Of a DNA stretch of 64,000 nt, positions 9,075 through 15,611 are shown piece by piece. The stretch lies in NCBI GenBank assembly GCA_019753155.1, contig JAIELG010000028.1, positions 21,805-85,804 on the forward strand. The letters are read 5' to 3'. The DNA is from Burkholderiales bacterium (lineage in GTDB: Bacteria; Pseudomonadota; Gammaproteobacteria; Burkholderiales; JABEVD01). Numbering within the stretch: the first letter of the stretch is position 1; the number at the start of each line of letters is the position of its first letter. The position numbers and the translations under genes were made by a program. The notes beneath the pieces were generated by a model that searched no databases, was not told the DNA's origin, and worked only from the letters and a program-made list of their open reading frames with translations.

Positions 9075-9337
9075 CACATTTCTTTCAGAGCGCCATGAGC
9101 GATCTTCTCGCAAGTGCCTTTGGGCACGGCGACAAAATCCATCGGATCGTTGTCGCGGGTGGCCTGTCCGGCACAGGAGTGAGCACTCTTGTTGCTGGAG
9201 CAATCATTCTTTCCTGCCTTGGCGATGCCCCAGCATTTTTCCATGTTCATCTTGTCTGCTGCGTTTGCATTGCCGCTGACCAGACCCAGTGCCAGCAAAC
9301 CGCCGATCGCGGCGGATAGAATATGACGGTTATCCAT
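9074..9337 (-). CDS. DUF2282 bufferin-type precursor peptide (BufA-like)
   Basis: Secreted peptide of 87 residues. Signal peptide 1-26 or 27 (ends GNANA-A). The mature part has four cysteines at 35, 46, 55 and 76 in the DUF2282 pattern [21 protein letters not shown] and GTCEKI. In characterised bufferins, cysteines of this pattern are modified by the adjacent DUF692 enzyme and the product chelates copper in the periplasm. A strong AAGGAG ribosome site precedes the ATG. The metal bound here is not known. Confidence 0.93.
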   Translation of the reverse strand: MDNRHILSAAIGGLLALGLVSGNANAADKMNMEKCWGIAKAGKNDCSSNKSAHSCAGQATRDNDPMDFVAVPKGTCEKIAHGALKEM

Positions 9338-9361
9338 GGTAAAACTCCTTTATCGAATTGG

Positions 9362-9386
9362 AAAAGGGGGCCGATGCCGGCTCCCC
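9362..9386 (-). terminator. Terminator-like attenuator between NPC-peptide and DUF2282 genes
   Basis: On the minus strand an imperfect GC-rich hairpin (left arm GGGGAGCCG, loop GCAT, right arm CGGCCCCC, one A-C mismatch) is followed by TTTT. It lies between two precursor-peptide genes and could reduce read-through into the bufferin genes. Confidence 0.45.
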
Positions 9387-9393
9387 GGATTCA

Positions 9394-9612
9394 TTACATC
9401 TTGCCGGCGCAAGGATTCTTTGCAGCGCAGGGATTGGCTTCCTTCTTGTGATGCGATTTCTTGTGATGCGTCTCGCCGCAAGGATTCTTTGCAGCGCAGG
9501 GGTTGGCCTTCATTGCGCAGGGGTTCTTTGCAGCGCAAGGATTGCCGTCCGCATAGGCGGAAGATGCAGCCACCATTGCTACGACAGCCAGAATTTTCTT
9601 AAATGACTTCAT
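9394..9612 (-). CDS. Secreted six-fold N-P-C repeat peptide, candidate modified cysteine peptide
   Basis: Product of 72 residues. Signal peptide about 1-21 (ends SSAYA). All six cysteines (26, 32, 39, 45, 62, 68) sit in N-P-C triplets within NPCAAKNPCA repeats. The two repeat blocks are separated by a basic, His-rich linker THHKKSHHKK. At DNA level three near-identical copies of about 30 bases encode the repeats. Good GAGGAG ribosome site. No characterised family is recognised. Its place immediately ahead of a DUF2282/DUF692/DUF2063 set suggests a second substrate of the MNIO enzyme or a metal-binding periplasmic peptide; this is inference. Confidence 0.8.
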   Translation of the reverse strand: MKSFKKILAVVAMVAASSAYADGNPCAAKNPCAMKANPCAAKNPCGETHHKKSHHKKEANPCAAKNPCAGKM

Positions 9613-9663
9613 TTTGATTCTCCTCTATTGATAAAAACTGGTCTAATGACCACCGAACAAGCC

Positions 9664-9691
9664 TGCATGGTTGCCGGAAGGCAACCGTGCA
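9664..9691 (-). repeat. Stable hairpin upstream of the NPC-repeat gene
   Basis: Twelve-base arms with one T-G mismatch around a four-base loop: GGTTGCC pairs with GGCAACC, extended by TGCA/TGCA. It lies 52 bases before the start of the NPC-peptide gene and has no T-run, so mRNA processing or 5' stabilisation is more likely than termination. Confidence 0.5.
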
Positions 9692-9706
9692 TGCAAATTT
9701 TCTCCA

Positions 9707-9820
9707 TCAATCCCGATGGCTATTTGCGGGTTTGAATGTTCGCTGCATCTCGGCAGTATAAGCCGTCAGCGCAGCCAAATCCCGCGACTCCCATGGCAAT
9801 GGCTTGGAAGCCATCGGCAT
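9707..9820 (-). pseudogene. Cytochrome c C-terminal remnant (or 37-residue peptide)
   Basis: An open stretch of 37 codons from ATG at 9820 reads MPMASKPLPW, then an amphipathic helix RDLAALTAYTAEMQ. This looks like the last helix of a small c-type cytochrome. No CxxCH motif remains upstream: the same frame is closed at 9866-9868 by the stop of the preceding microprotein. I read it as a decayed cytochrome tail; a small functional peptide cannot be excluded, but no clear ribosome site is seen. Confidence 0.35.
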
Positions 9821-9865
9821 CAATAAACAGAGATGATTGCGGCTATTTTTTTCATGGCACCCAGT

Positions 9866-9988
9866 TTACTTGAGCCACCAAACGACAGCGGCCACCATGA
9901 AAATTACCATCATTCCCGCCATCATTTTTTCGTGGATGCACATGCCTTGTTGCTGTTTGCATCCCTTCATCGGGCACATCAGTGACAT
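9866..9988 (-). CDS. Cys-tipped single-helix membrane microprotein, 40 residues
   Basis: Short frame with an excellent AAGGAG ribosome site seven bases before ATG. The N-terminal half is hydrophilic and has three cysteines (5, 10, 17) and a histidine: MCPMKGCKQQQGMCIH. The C-terminal half is one hydrophobic, Met-rich helix ending VVWWLK. Predicted to be a single-pass inner-membrane peptide. No family is recognised. It follows a second microprotein of the same design by 31 bases, and both belong to the - strand transcript leading to the NPC-repeat and bufferin genes. Confidence 0.7.
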   Translation of the reverse strand: MSLMCPMKGCKQQQGMCIHEKMMAGMMVIFMVAAVVWWLK

Positions 9989-10019
9989 TTCATCTCCTTA
10001 TCCATTGAAATATTACGGG

Positions 10020-10154
10020 TTATTTGCCTATGAAGAGCGCGGCAGCGCCGACAATAACAGCCAATGCGACGAAAACCATCAGCAGCATCGCGGCCCCGTG
10101 GCCGCCGCAGCTTCCACACTTTTCACCTTCTTCCGTAGCGCATGTCCGGGACAT
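10020..10154 (-). CDS. Cys-tipped single-helix membrane microprotein, 44 residues
   Basis: First gene of the - strand operon. ACAGGAG lies seven bases ahead of the ATG. The product starts MSRTCATEEGEKCGSCGGHG, giving three cysteines and a histidine, followed by one hydrophobic helix (AAMLLMVFVALAVIVGAAALFI) and GK. Same architecture as the next gene though the sequences differ. No family recognised. The C-G-S-C-G-G-H cluster could bind a soft metal or exchange disulfides at the membrane; this is inference. Confidence 0.72.
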   Translation of the reverse strand: MSRTCATEEGEKCGSCGGHGAAMLLMVFVALAVIVGAAALFIGK

Positions 10155-10202
10155 TTCGTTCTCCTGTTAAATTGAGTGAAGGAAAAATGTTGCTTCCTGA
10201 GC

Positions 10203-10231
10203 ATTAGTCGCGCCGGATTAAAATTCCTTAC
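10203..10231 (-). promoter_or_regulatory. Candidate ECF-type promoter for the bufferin operon
   Basis: On the minus strand GTAAGG, a 15-base spacer and CGACTAAT lie about 49 bases ahead of the first microprotein gene. The GTAAGG/CGnCTAAT layout is what one expects of ECF promoters, and an ECF sigma gene starts 31 bases away on the other strand. Confidence 0.45.
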
Positions 10232-10261
10232 ACCTGTCCGGAAAATTGTTATGCTTTACGC

Positions 10262-10858
10262 ATGAAGAATGCACCTCACGATCCGGACAATCTTGATGCC
10301 CGACTGGTTTCATTGCGTGGCGATATGCTCAAGTTCGCCAGGCTTCAGTTGCGCGATGATGCCGCAGCGGAAGACGCCGTTCAGGAAAGCCTGGCGGCAG
10401 CGCTATCCGGACAGAAACAATTCAACAATCGCGCCCAGATCAAAACCTGGGTGTTCGGCATACTCAAGAACAAAATCATCGACATCATCCGCGAGCGCGT
10501 TCGCTCACCGAATTCGGCCGTCGAGGAAATCCCGGAGAATGCCTATGACGACCTGTTCAACGAGAACGGTTTCTGGCGGGAAGATACGCACCCATCCAGT
10601 TGGGGGGATCCTGAAAAAAGCTTCACCAGCCGGCAATTCTGGGAAATTTTCGAAATCTGCCTCACCCGTCTGCCGGAAAATACCGCCAGAATCTTCATGA
10701 TGCGGGAGATGCTCGGTTTCGAAACCGAAGAAATCTGTAAGGAATTGTCGGTCAGCCCGACTAATTGTTGGGTGGTGCTGCACAGGGCAAGGATGGGATT
10801 GAGGCTTTGCCTCGAAGAACGGTGGTTTAATTCGGAGAACCGACATGCTGAATTGTAG
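10262..10858 (+). CDS. ECF-type RNA polymerase sigma factor
   Basis: Product of 198 residues with sigma region 2 (DMLKFARLQL, AEDAVQESLAAAL, IKTWVFGILKNKIIDIIR) and region 4 (LGFETEEICKELSVSPTNCWVVLHRAR). The insert between them (NENGFWREDTHPSSWGDPEKSF) is typical of a sigma-70 subfamily found beside DUF692 genes. It is divergent from the bufferin-type operon and overlaps the next gene, a small zinc-finger protein, by 14 bases. It probably drives both arms of the locus in response to metal or thiol stress. Confidence 0.9.
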   Translation: MKNAPHDPDNLDARLVSLRGDMLKFARLQLRDDAAAEDAVQESLAAALSGQKQFNNRAQIKTWVFGILKNKIIDIIRERVRSPNSAVEEIPENAYDDLFNENGFWREDTHPSSWGDPEKSFTSRQFWEIFEICLTRLPENTARIFMMREMLGFETEEICKELSVSPTNCWVVLHRARMGLRLCLEERWFNSENRHAEL

Positions 10859-11024
10859 GAAGGCGGCGGAATTGATGTCGCAGGGATTGGACAGGAAACT
10901 CGGCACGCTGCAAAGAATAGGATTGCGCCTGCACCTGCTGATGTGCAGTGGTTGCAGAAACTTCGACAAACAGATGAATTTCCTGCGCGATAGCTGCCGC
11001 AAATTTCCGCAGCAGGACAGCTAG
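10845..11024 (+). CDS. Small zinc-finger anti-sigma factor
   Basis: Cytoplasmic protein of 59 residues starting inside the 3' end of the sigma gene. It has the ZAS-type motif HLLMCSGC (His30, Cys34, Cys37) with an earlier Cys4 and a later Cys51. There is no membrane helix, so it resembles soluble redox-sensing anti-sigma factors such as neisserial MseR rather than membrane-bound ones. The coupled start implies stoichiometric production with the sigma factor. Confidence 0.82.
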   Translation: MLNCRKAAELMSQGLDRKLGTLQRIGLRLHLLMCSGCRNFDKQMNFLRDSCRKFPQQDS

Positions 11025-11035
11025 CCCCGCATCCA

Positions 11036-11251
11036 ATGAAGAGCATCCTACTCGAATCCGAGCTGACTTGCCCGCATTGCGGATTCGCCAAGTTGGAAAC
11101 CATGCCGACTGATTCATGCCTGTTCTATTACGAATGCAGCAACTGCAAAAAGTTGTTGAGGCCCAAGCCCGGCGACTGTTGCGTTTTCTGCTCTTACGGC
11201 TCGGTCAAATGCCCACCCATACAGGCCCGGTGTTGCGACAGGCCGGGTTAA
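11036..11251 (+). CDS. GDCCVxC domain protein
   Basis: Product of 71 residues carrying a CPHC/CSNC pair (zinc-ribbon-like) and then the signature GDCCVFCSYGSVKCPPIQ. This defines the GDCCVxC family, some members of which are selenoproteins; here all positions are cysteine codons. No function is established. It lies 11 bases after the anti-sigma gene and 20 bases before the thioredoxin gene, in a cluster rich in cysteine chemistry. Confidence 0.88.
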   Translation: MKSILLESELTCPHCGFAKLETMPTDSCLFYYECSNCKKLLRPKPGDCCVFCSYGSVKCPPIQARCCDRPG

Positions 11252-11271
11252 TTGACAATCACGGAGATATC

Positions 11272-11652
11272 ATGTTCAAGTTCATCCGGAATTTTTTTCT
11301 TCTATTCATTCTCACCGTCCCATCCGCATTCGCGGTGGGCGATGCATTCGACCAAACCCGGTTCAATCAACTGCTCAGGGAGGGCAAACCTGTCCTGGTC
11401 AGCATTCATGCCGACTGGTGCGCTACTTGCCGGGCTCAGGAAGCTTTCCTCAAAGACCTGCTGAAAACGCCGCCCTACAACACCCTTCAGGTGCTGCGAG
11501 TCGACTTCGACAAGCAGAAAGAAGTCGTGCGCGCTTTCAGGGCAAGATGGCAAAGCACGCTGATCGTGTTCAAGAATGGCAAGGAAATTGATCGCTCGAC
11601 CGCCGATACCGACAAGGACAGCGTCGCTCTCATGCTGCGCAAGGCCTTGTGA
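11272..11652 (+). CDS. Secreted thioredoxin-like protein
   Basis: Product of 126 residues: signal peptide about 1-21 (FFLLFILTVPSAFA), then a thioredoxin fold with active site WCATC. Likely a periplasmic thiol reductase. The next gene, ccdA-like, overlaps its stop by one base. The pair resembles the C-terminal and membrane domains of DsbD made as two proteins, which would pass cytoplasmic electrons to the periplasm, possibly to keep precursor-peptide cysteines reduced before modification. Confidence 0.9.
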   Translation: MFKFIRNFFLLFILTVPSAFAVGDAFDQTRFNQLLREGKPVLVSIHADWCATCRAQEAFLKDLLKTPPYNTLQVLRVDFDKQKEVVRAFRARWQSTLIVFKNGKEIDRSTADTDKDSVALMLRKAL

Positions 11653-12386
11653 TGGCGGCAGGACTGGGGGTTGCCACATATGGGCTGTCCTTCGCGGCGG
11701 GCGGCCTGTCCACCCTGTCTCCATGTGTGTTGCCGTTGATCCCCATTTTGTTGGGCAGTACCGTATCTGAAAGCAAATTGGCGCCCATGGCATTGGGCTC
11801 CGGATTGGCGCTTTCTTTCGCCGTTACGGGCACGGCTTTGGCGAGCCTGGGGCAGCTATTCGATTTCGATCCTGCCATATTGCATGTTGTCTCCGCCGCA
11901 TTACTGGCGGCATTTGGCCTGATGCTGCTGTCCGCCCGTCTGCAGCGACGTTTTGCATCGGCAACCACCGGGGTCGGAAATGCGGGCAATGCTCTGGCGG
12001 CAAGCCTTAATCCCGAGGGACTGCGCGGACAGTTCATGCTTGGCCTCCTGCTGGGTGTCGCATGGAGTCCCTGCGTCGGCCCAACCTTGGGCGTGGCGAT
12101 TGGTCTTGCCAGCCAAGGGAAGCAAATTGCCCAGGTTGCGCTCATCATGTTACTGTTCGGCCTGGGGGCCAGTTTACCCATCATAGGATTGGGCATGCTC
12201 TCGCGCCAGGGCATGCAAAAATTCCGGGGCAAACTGCTGCTGCTCGGCGGAAAGGGAAAACAACTGCTGGGCGCGTTCATGCTGGCGCTTGGCGCAATGA
12301 TGCTGACCGGCACGGACAAACTCGTCGAGGCCGGATTGCTCGGCGTGACTCCGGAATGGCTGCTCCGGCTGACAACCATGATATAG
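11652..12386 (+). CDS. ccdA: CcdA/DsbD-type transmembrane electron carrier
   Basis: Polytopic inner-membrane protein of 244 residues with about six hydrophobic segments. The two redox cysteines lie in LSPCVLP and WSPCVGP, the diagnostic CcdA/DsbD-beta motifs. It moves reducing equivalents from cytoplasmic thioredoxin to periplasmic thiol proteins, most likely the thioredoxin encoded just before it. ATG at 11652 is used; GTG at 11649 is equally possible (four-base overlap). Confidence 0.9.
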   Translation: MAAGLGVATYGLSFAAGGLSTLSPCVLPLIPILLGSTVSESKLAPMALGSGLALSFAVTGTALASLGQLFDFDPAILHVVSAALLAAFGLMLLSARLQRRFASATTGVGNAGNALAASLNPEGLRGQFMLGLLLGVAWSPCVGPTLGVAIGLASQGKQIAQVALIMLLFGLGASLPIIGLGMLSRQGMQKFRGKLLLLGGKGKQLLGAFMLALGAMMLTGTDKLVEAGLLGVTPEWLLRLTTMI

Positions 12387-12432
12387 CCGTGCCTTGATGG
12401 CTGCGCTATCGAAGCGATGTGGGAAACAACCA

Positions 12433-13296
12433 ATGAATGAACTCGAACATCTCCTGAACAGCCTTTTCATCATGGCCACCATGGTGGAAGCGCGCGACCC
12501 TTACACAGGCGGACACCTGTGGCGCGTATCCCAATATTGCCGTGTTCTGGCCGGGCGCGGCGGATTGCCTCCCAGCCAGGTGGCACGCATTTCTCTGGGG
12601 GGATTTCTGCATGACCTGGGCAAGATCGCCGTGCCGGATGCCATACTCAACAAACCGGACCGGCTGACCGATGGCGAATACGAAATCATCAAGACCCACC
12701 CGGAAGTCGGACGCCGTTTGCTGACAGACCATCCGCTTGCGGAACTGGCCGAATCGGCAGTGTTCGCCCACCATGAACGCCCCGACGGCACGGGCTACCC
12801 GCTGCGTTTGCCGCACGAGCGGATTTCCACCGATGCGCGCATCGTCGGCATTTGCGACGCATTCGACGCCATGACCAGCACCCGGCCCTACCGCAAGGGC
12901 ATGCCGGCACAAAAAGCGCTGGACATCATCAAAGACAATCTCGGCACTCAATTCGATTCCGAATGGGGTTTGCTTTTTCTGGAACTGGGCGCAGCGGGCA
13001 AACTCGATCATATCGCAGGTCACAGCGAACCTGGCATTCCCATGCATGACTGCCCAATGTGCAGCGCCCCCATGGTCGTCAGACGCAGTCAGCGCGAAGG
13101 GGATCATGCCTATTGCCGGGGCTGCGGGGCTGAAACCGAGATTCGCCTGACCGACGGAAATGCGGTCATCGAAGCAACAGGGAGAAGGGGGACGCCCGCC
13201 CAACTGGAACCCGAGGTCGACGTAGACCTTGTCCGGGAACTGGTCAAGGAATCGGCCACGCTCCTCGCGGAATTCAGCCTGCGCAGCAGGGCTTGA
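12433..13296 (+). CDS. HD-GYP domain protein with C-terminal zinc ribbon
   Basis: Product of 287 residues. The HD-GYP domain has HD at 60-61 (FLHDLGK) and HHERPDGTGYP at 113-123, the signature of cyclic di-GMP phosphodiesterases. There is no receiver or sensor domain ahead of it. After the domain are two Cys pairs (207/210 in CPMC and 228/231 in CRGC) that look like a small zinc ribbon, then a helical tail. ATG at 12433 has GGGAAACAACC ahead of it; upstream in-frame starts are less well placed. It lies 46 bases after ccdA and before the terminator, so it is probably the last gene of the sigma operon. Confidence 0.88.
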   Translation: MNELEHLLNSLFIMATMVEARDPYTGGHLWRVSQYCRVLAGRGGLPPSQVARISLGGFLHDLGKIAVPDAILNKPDRLTDGEYEIIKTHPEVGRRLLTDHPLAELAESAVFAHHERPDGTGYPLRLPHERISTDARIVGICDAFDAMTSTRPYRKGMPAQKALDIIKDNLGTQFDSEWGLLFLELGAAGKLDHIAGHSEPGIPMHDCPMCSAPMVVRRSQREGDHAYCRGCGAETEIRLTDGNAVIEATGRRGTPAQLEPEVDVDLVRELVKESATLLAEFSLRSRA

Positions 13297-13388
13297 GATT
13301 CACCTGTCCGTCATGAAGAAGACACATACTCTTAACAATGCCTGGGTATAGTAGCGTCATGCATATCATTGCATACCCTCCTATATTC

Positions 13389-13414
13389 GCCCGCTGCAAA
13401 GCGGGCATTTTTTT
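13389..13414 (+). terminator. Rho-independent terminator
   Basis: Perfect stem GCCCGCT/AGCGGGC with a GCAA tetraloop followed by ATTTTTTT. It closes the sigma-to-HD-GYP transcript, 92 bases after the HD-GYP stop. Confidence 0.9.
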
Positions 13415-13472
13415 GGGCTTGCCGTTTTCCTCCCAAACGCCTTAGAATCGGCAAACTCTCGAGGACACATCA

Positions 13473-14141
13473 TTGAGATTATTGCTGGCTGAAGACGACA
13501 TGGTTCTGGGAGACGGCCTGACCCGCTCTCTTCAGCAACTGGGTTATGCTGTAGATGGCGTAAAGAACGGGGCCGATGCGGACCATGCGCTTGCCTTTCA
13601 AAATTACGACCTGCTCATTCTCGATCTCGGCTTGCCCAAAATGGACGGGCTCGAGGTACTGAAGCGGCTGCGCTTTCGCGACAAGTCCATCCCTGTGCTG
13701 ATACTGACCGCTCGAGACGCCATAGGCGACAGGGTTACAGGACTCGATCTCGGGGCAGACGATTATCTGACAAAACCCTTCGATCTTGCCGAGCTGGAAG
13801 CCCGTGTGCGGGCGCTTGTCAGGCGCGGACAAGGGGCGCACAGCAACATCCTGAAGAATGGCCCGCTCATGCTCAACGTCTCGGGAAGGCGCGCTTATAT
13901 CGACGAGAACCCTCTGGAATTGTCCGCGCGCGAGCTTGGGGTTCTGGAGATCCTGATGCTGAAAGCGGGACAGGTGGTGGGAAAAGAACAGCTTGCCGAA
14001 AAACTTTGCAACTGGGACGAAGAAATCGGACCCAACGCGATCGAGGTTTATATACATCGACTGAGGAAAAAGCTCGAGTGTGCCGACATTCAAATCCGCA
14101 CCATAAGGGGCCTAGGCTACCTTCTCGAGAAAATGCAATGA
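13473..14141 (+). CDS. OmpR-family response regulator
   Basis: Product of 222 residues: receiver domain with acidic pocket EDD, phospho-acceptor Asp51 (LILDLGLP) and KP, then a winged-helix DNA-binding domain ending RGLGYLLEK. Closest in style to QseB/TctD/PmrA regulators. The start is TTG at 13473, supported by a GAGGA site seven bases upstream and by immediate entry into the receiver motif RLLLAEDD. It overlaps the sensor kinase gene by four bases. Confidence 0.93.
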   Translation: MRLLLAEDDMVLGDGLTRSLQQLGYAVDGVKNGADADHALAFQNYDLLILDLGLPKMDGLEVLKRLRFRDKSIPVLILTARDAIGDRVTGLDLGADDYLTKPFDLAELEARVRALVRRGQGAHSNILKNGPLMLNVSGRRAYIDENPLELSARELGVLEILMLKAGQVVGKEQLAEKLCNWDEEIGPNAIEVYIHRLRKKLECADIQIRTIRGLGYLLEKMQ

Positions 14142-15568
14142 AATCCGTTTCACTGCATCGCCAACTCATGCTCTGGCTCCTGATCCCGCTCCTTTCTCTA
14201 TGGGTTTTTGGGGGAGTGATCGCTTACATCATTGCGGTGCGCTTTGCCGATCTTGCCCATGACCGCTCCCTGTTCGACTCAACGCTCACCCTCTCCGAAC
14301 AGGTCAGGGCCGTCCATGGCAGGGTAATTCTCGATTTGCCCGAACCCGCCCTGAAAATGCTCGAGATCGACCCCTACGACAAAGTTTATTTCAAGGTCAG
14401 CAGCCGTTATCAGGGATGGGTTGCCGGAATGAACGGGCTTTCTCCGCCGCCAGCCGGAATGAACATCCCGTTCAATAGCCCTTATTATCATGACGATATT
14501 CTGGACGGACATCATGTCAGAATATCCTCGCTCTACCTTCATGTTCCGGGCAACAGGCAGGACTGGATCCTGGTTCAGGTCGCGGAAACATTGGTCAAGC
14601 GCAGAGTGCTCGCCGACGAGATTCTGGCTGGTGTGATCCTGCCCCAGATGCTTCTGACAGGACTCGCTGCCGGCATCGTCTGGATCGGCATCACGAAGGG
14701 ACTCTCTTCCCTGAGGCGGCTCCAGAATGAGGTTCAGAGCCGCTCCCATCGCGATTTAAGTCCCCTGTCGGAAGAAAATGCCCCAAGAGAAGTCGGCTCG
14801 CTGATCCGTGCGATAAACGACCTGCTCAACCGACTTGGCAATGCGCTCGCGGCGCAAAGCCGGTTCATCGCGGATGCTGCGCATCAGCTGAGGACGCCTT
14901 TGGCTGGACTCAAAACCCAAACGGATTATGCCTTGCGTCAAAGCAACCCGGACGAAATCCGGCATTCCCTCAAGCAGCTCCAGACGAGTAGCGAAAGAAC
15001 CATACACCTCATCAACCAGCTCCTGTCTCTTGCGCGGGCAGAGCCCGGATGGGAAAAAACCATTCTTCCTGCAAAAATCGATCTGAATACGCTCGCAAGC
15101 GAAGTCACCAGCCGCTGGGTGCCCCAGGCGCTGAAAAAAGACATCGACCTGGGCTTTGAACCCGCTCCTGGGCCGGTGATTCTTTCGGGCTCTGATTTCC
15201 TTTTGCAGGAAATGCTGGGGAACCTTGTCGACAATGCGATCCGCTATACCCATCCGGGCGGAAAAGTCACGGTAAGCCTGTTCAGGCGCGAAGGGGAAAC
15301 CGGCATCTCCGTCGAGGATAACGGTCCCGCCATTCCCCGTTCGGAGCAGGAGCACATTTTCGAGCGCTTCCACCGCATCCTCGGAAGCCAGGAGGAGGGT
15401 TGCGGACTCGGCCTTTCCATAGTCAGGGAAATCGCCCACGCCCACAACGGAGAAGTGTTCCTCGTCGAACAGCCTGTCGGCAAGATTTTCGAGGTGCGTT
15501 TTTTCGTCCGGATGGGGCATCTGGATGATGAGTTCATTGATCAGCAGAAAGAGAAACTGGTAGTATGA
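14138..15568 (+). CDS. Sensor histidine kinase (TctE/QseC type)
   Basis: Inner-membrane kinase of 476 residues. It has an N-terminal helix, a periplasmic sensor region of about 130 residues of the 2CSK-N type, a second helix (VILPQMLLTGLAAGIVWIGI), a HAMP-like linker, the H-box DAAHQLRTPLAG, N-box (NLVDNAIRYTHPGG) and G-boxes. The N-terminal sensor type is associated with tricarboxylate-sensing TctE and metal/quorum-sensing QseC/PmrB relatives; no signal can be assigned. The start is on an ATGA overlap with the regulator gene. Confidence 0.92.
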   Translation: MKSVSLHRQLMLWLLIPLLSLWVFGGVIAYIIAVRFADLAHDRSLFDSTLTLSEQVRAVHGRVILDLPEPALKMLEIDPYDKVYFKVSSRYQGWVAGMNGLSPPPAGMNIPFNSPYYHDDILDGHHVRISSLYLHVPGNRQDWILVQVAETLVKRRVLADEILAGVILPQMLLTGLAAGIVWIGITKGLSSLRRLQNEVQSRSHRDLSPLSEENAPREVGSLIRAINDLLNRLGNALAAQSRFIADAAHQLRTPLAGLKTQTDYALRQSNPDEIRHSLKQLQTSSERTIHLINQLLSLARAEPGWEKTILPAKIDLNTLASEVTSRWVPQALKKDIDLGFEPAPGPVILSGSDFLLQEMLGNLVDNAIRYTHPGGKVTVSLFRREGETGISVEDNGPAIPRSEQEHIFERFHRILGSQEEGCGLGLSIVREIAHAHNGEVFLVEQPVGKIFEVRFFVRMGHLDDEFIDQQKEKLVV

Positions 15569-15611
15569 TCGCCACTCGTTGGAAGATGAAAGACCGAGGG
15601 AAGCTCAAAAT

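Noticed and set aside
9405..9545. Short direct repeats that could suggest a CRISPR array
   Set aside because: Repeats are spaced irregularly, lie inside a coding frame and encode NPCAAKNPCA; there are no unique spacers or cas genes.
9336..9606. Plus-strand frames over the NPC-repeat and DUF2282 genes
   Set aside because: The minus-strand frames have signal peptides, good ribosome sites and family motifs; the plus-strand versions are low-complexity shadows of the same repeats.
11036..11251. Selenoprotein reading of the GDCCVxC gene
   Set aside because: All relevant positions are TGT or TGC cysteine codons and the frame ends normally at TAA; no in-frame TGA is recoded.
13297..13388. A tRNA or small RNA in the gap after the HD-GYP gene
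   Set aside because: No cloverleaf, anticodon arm or CCA end; only the terminator and a weak GGGTAT/ATACCC pairing are visible.
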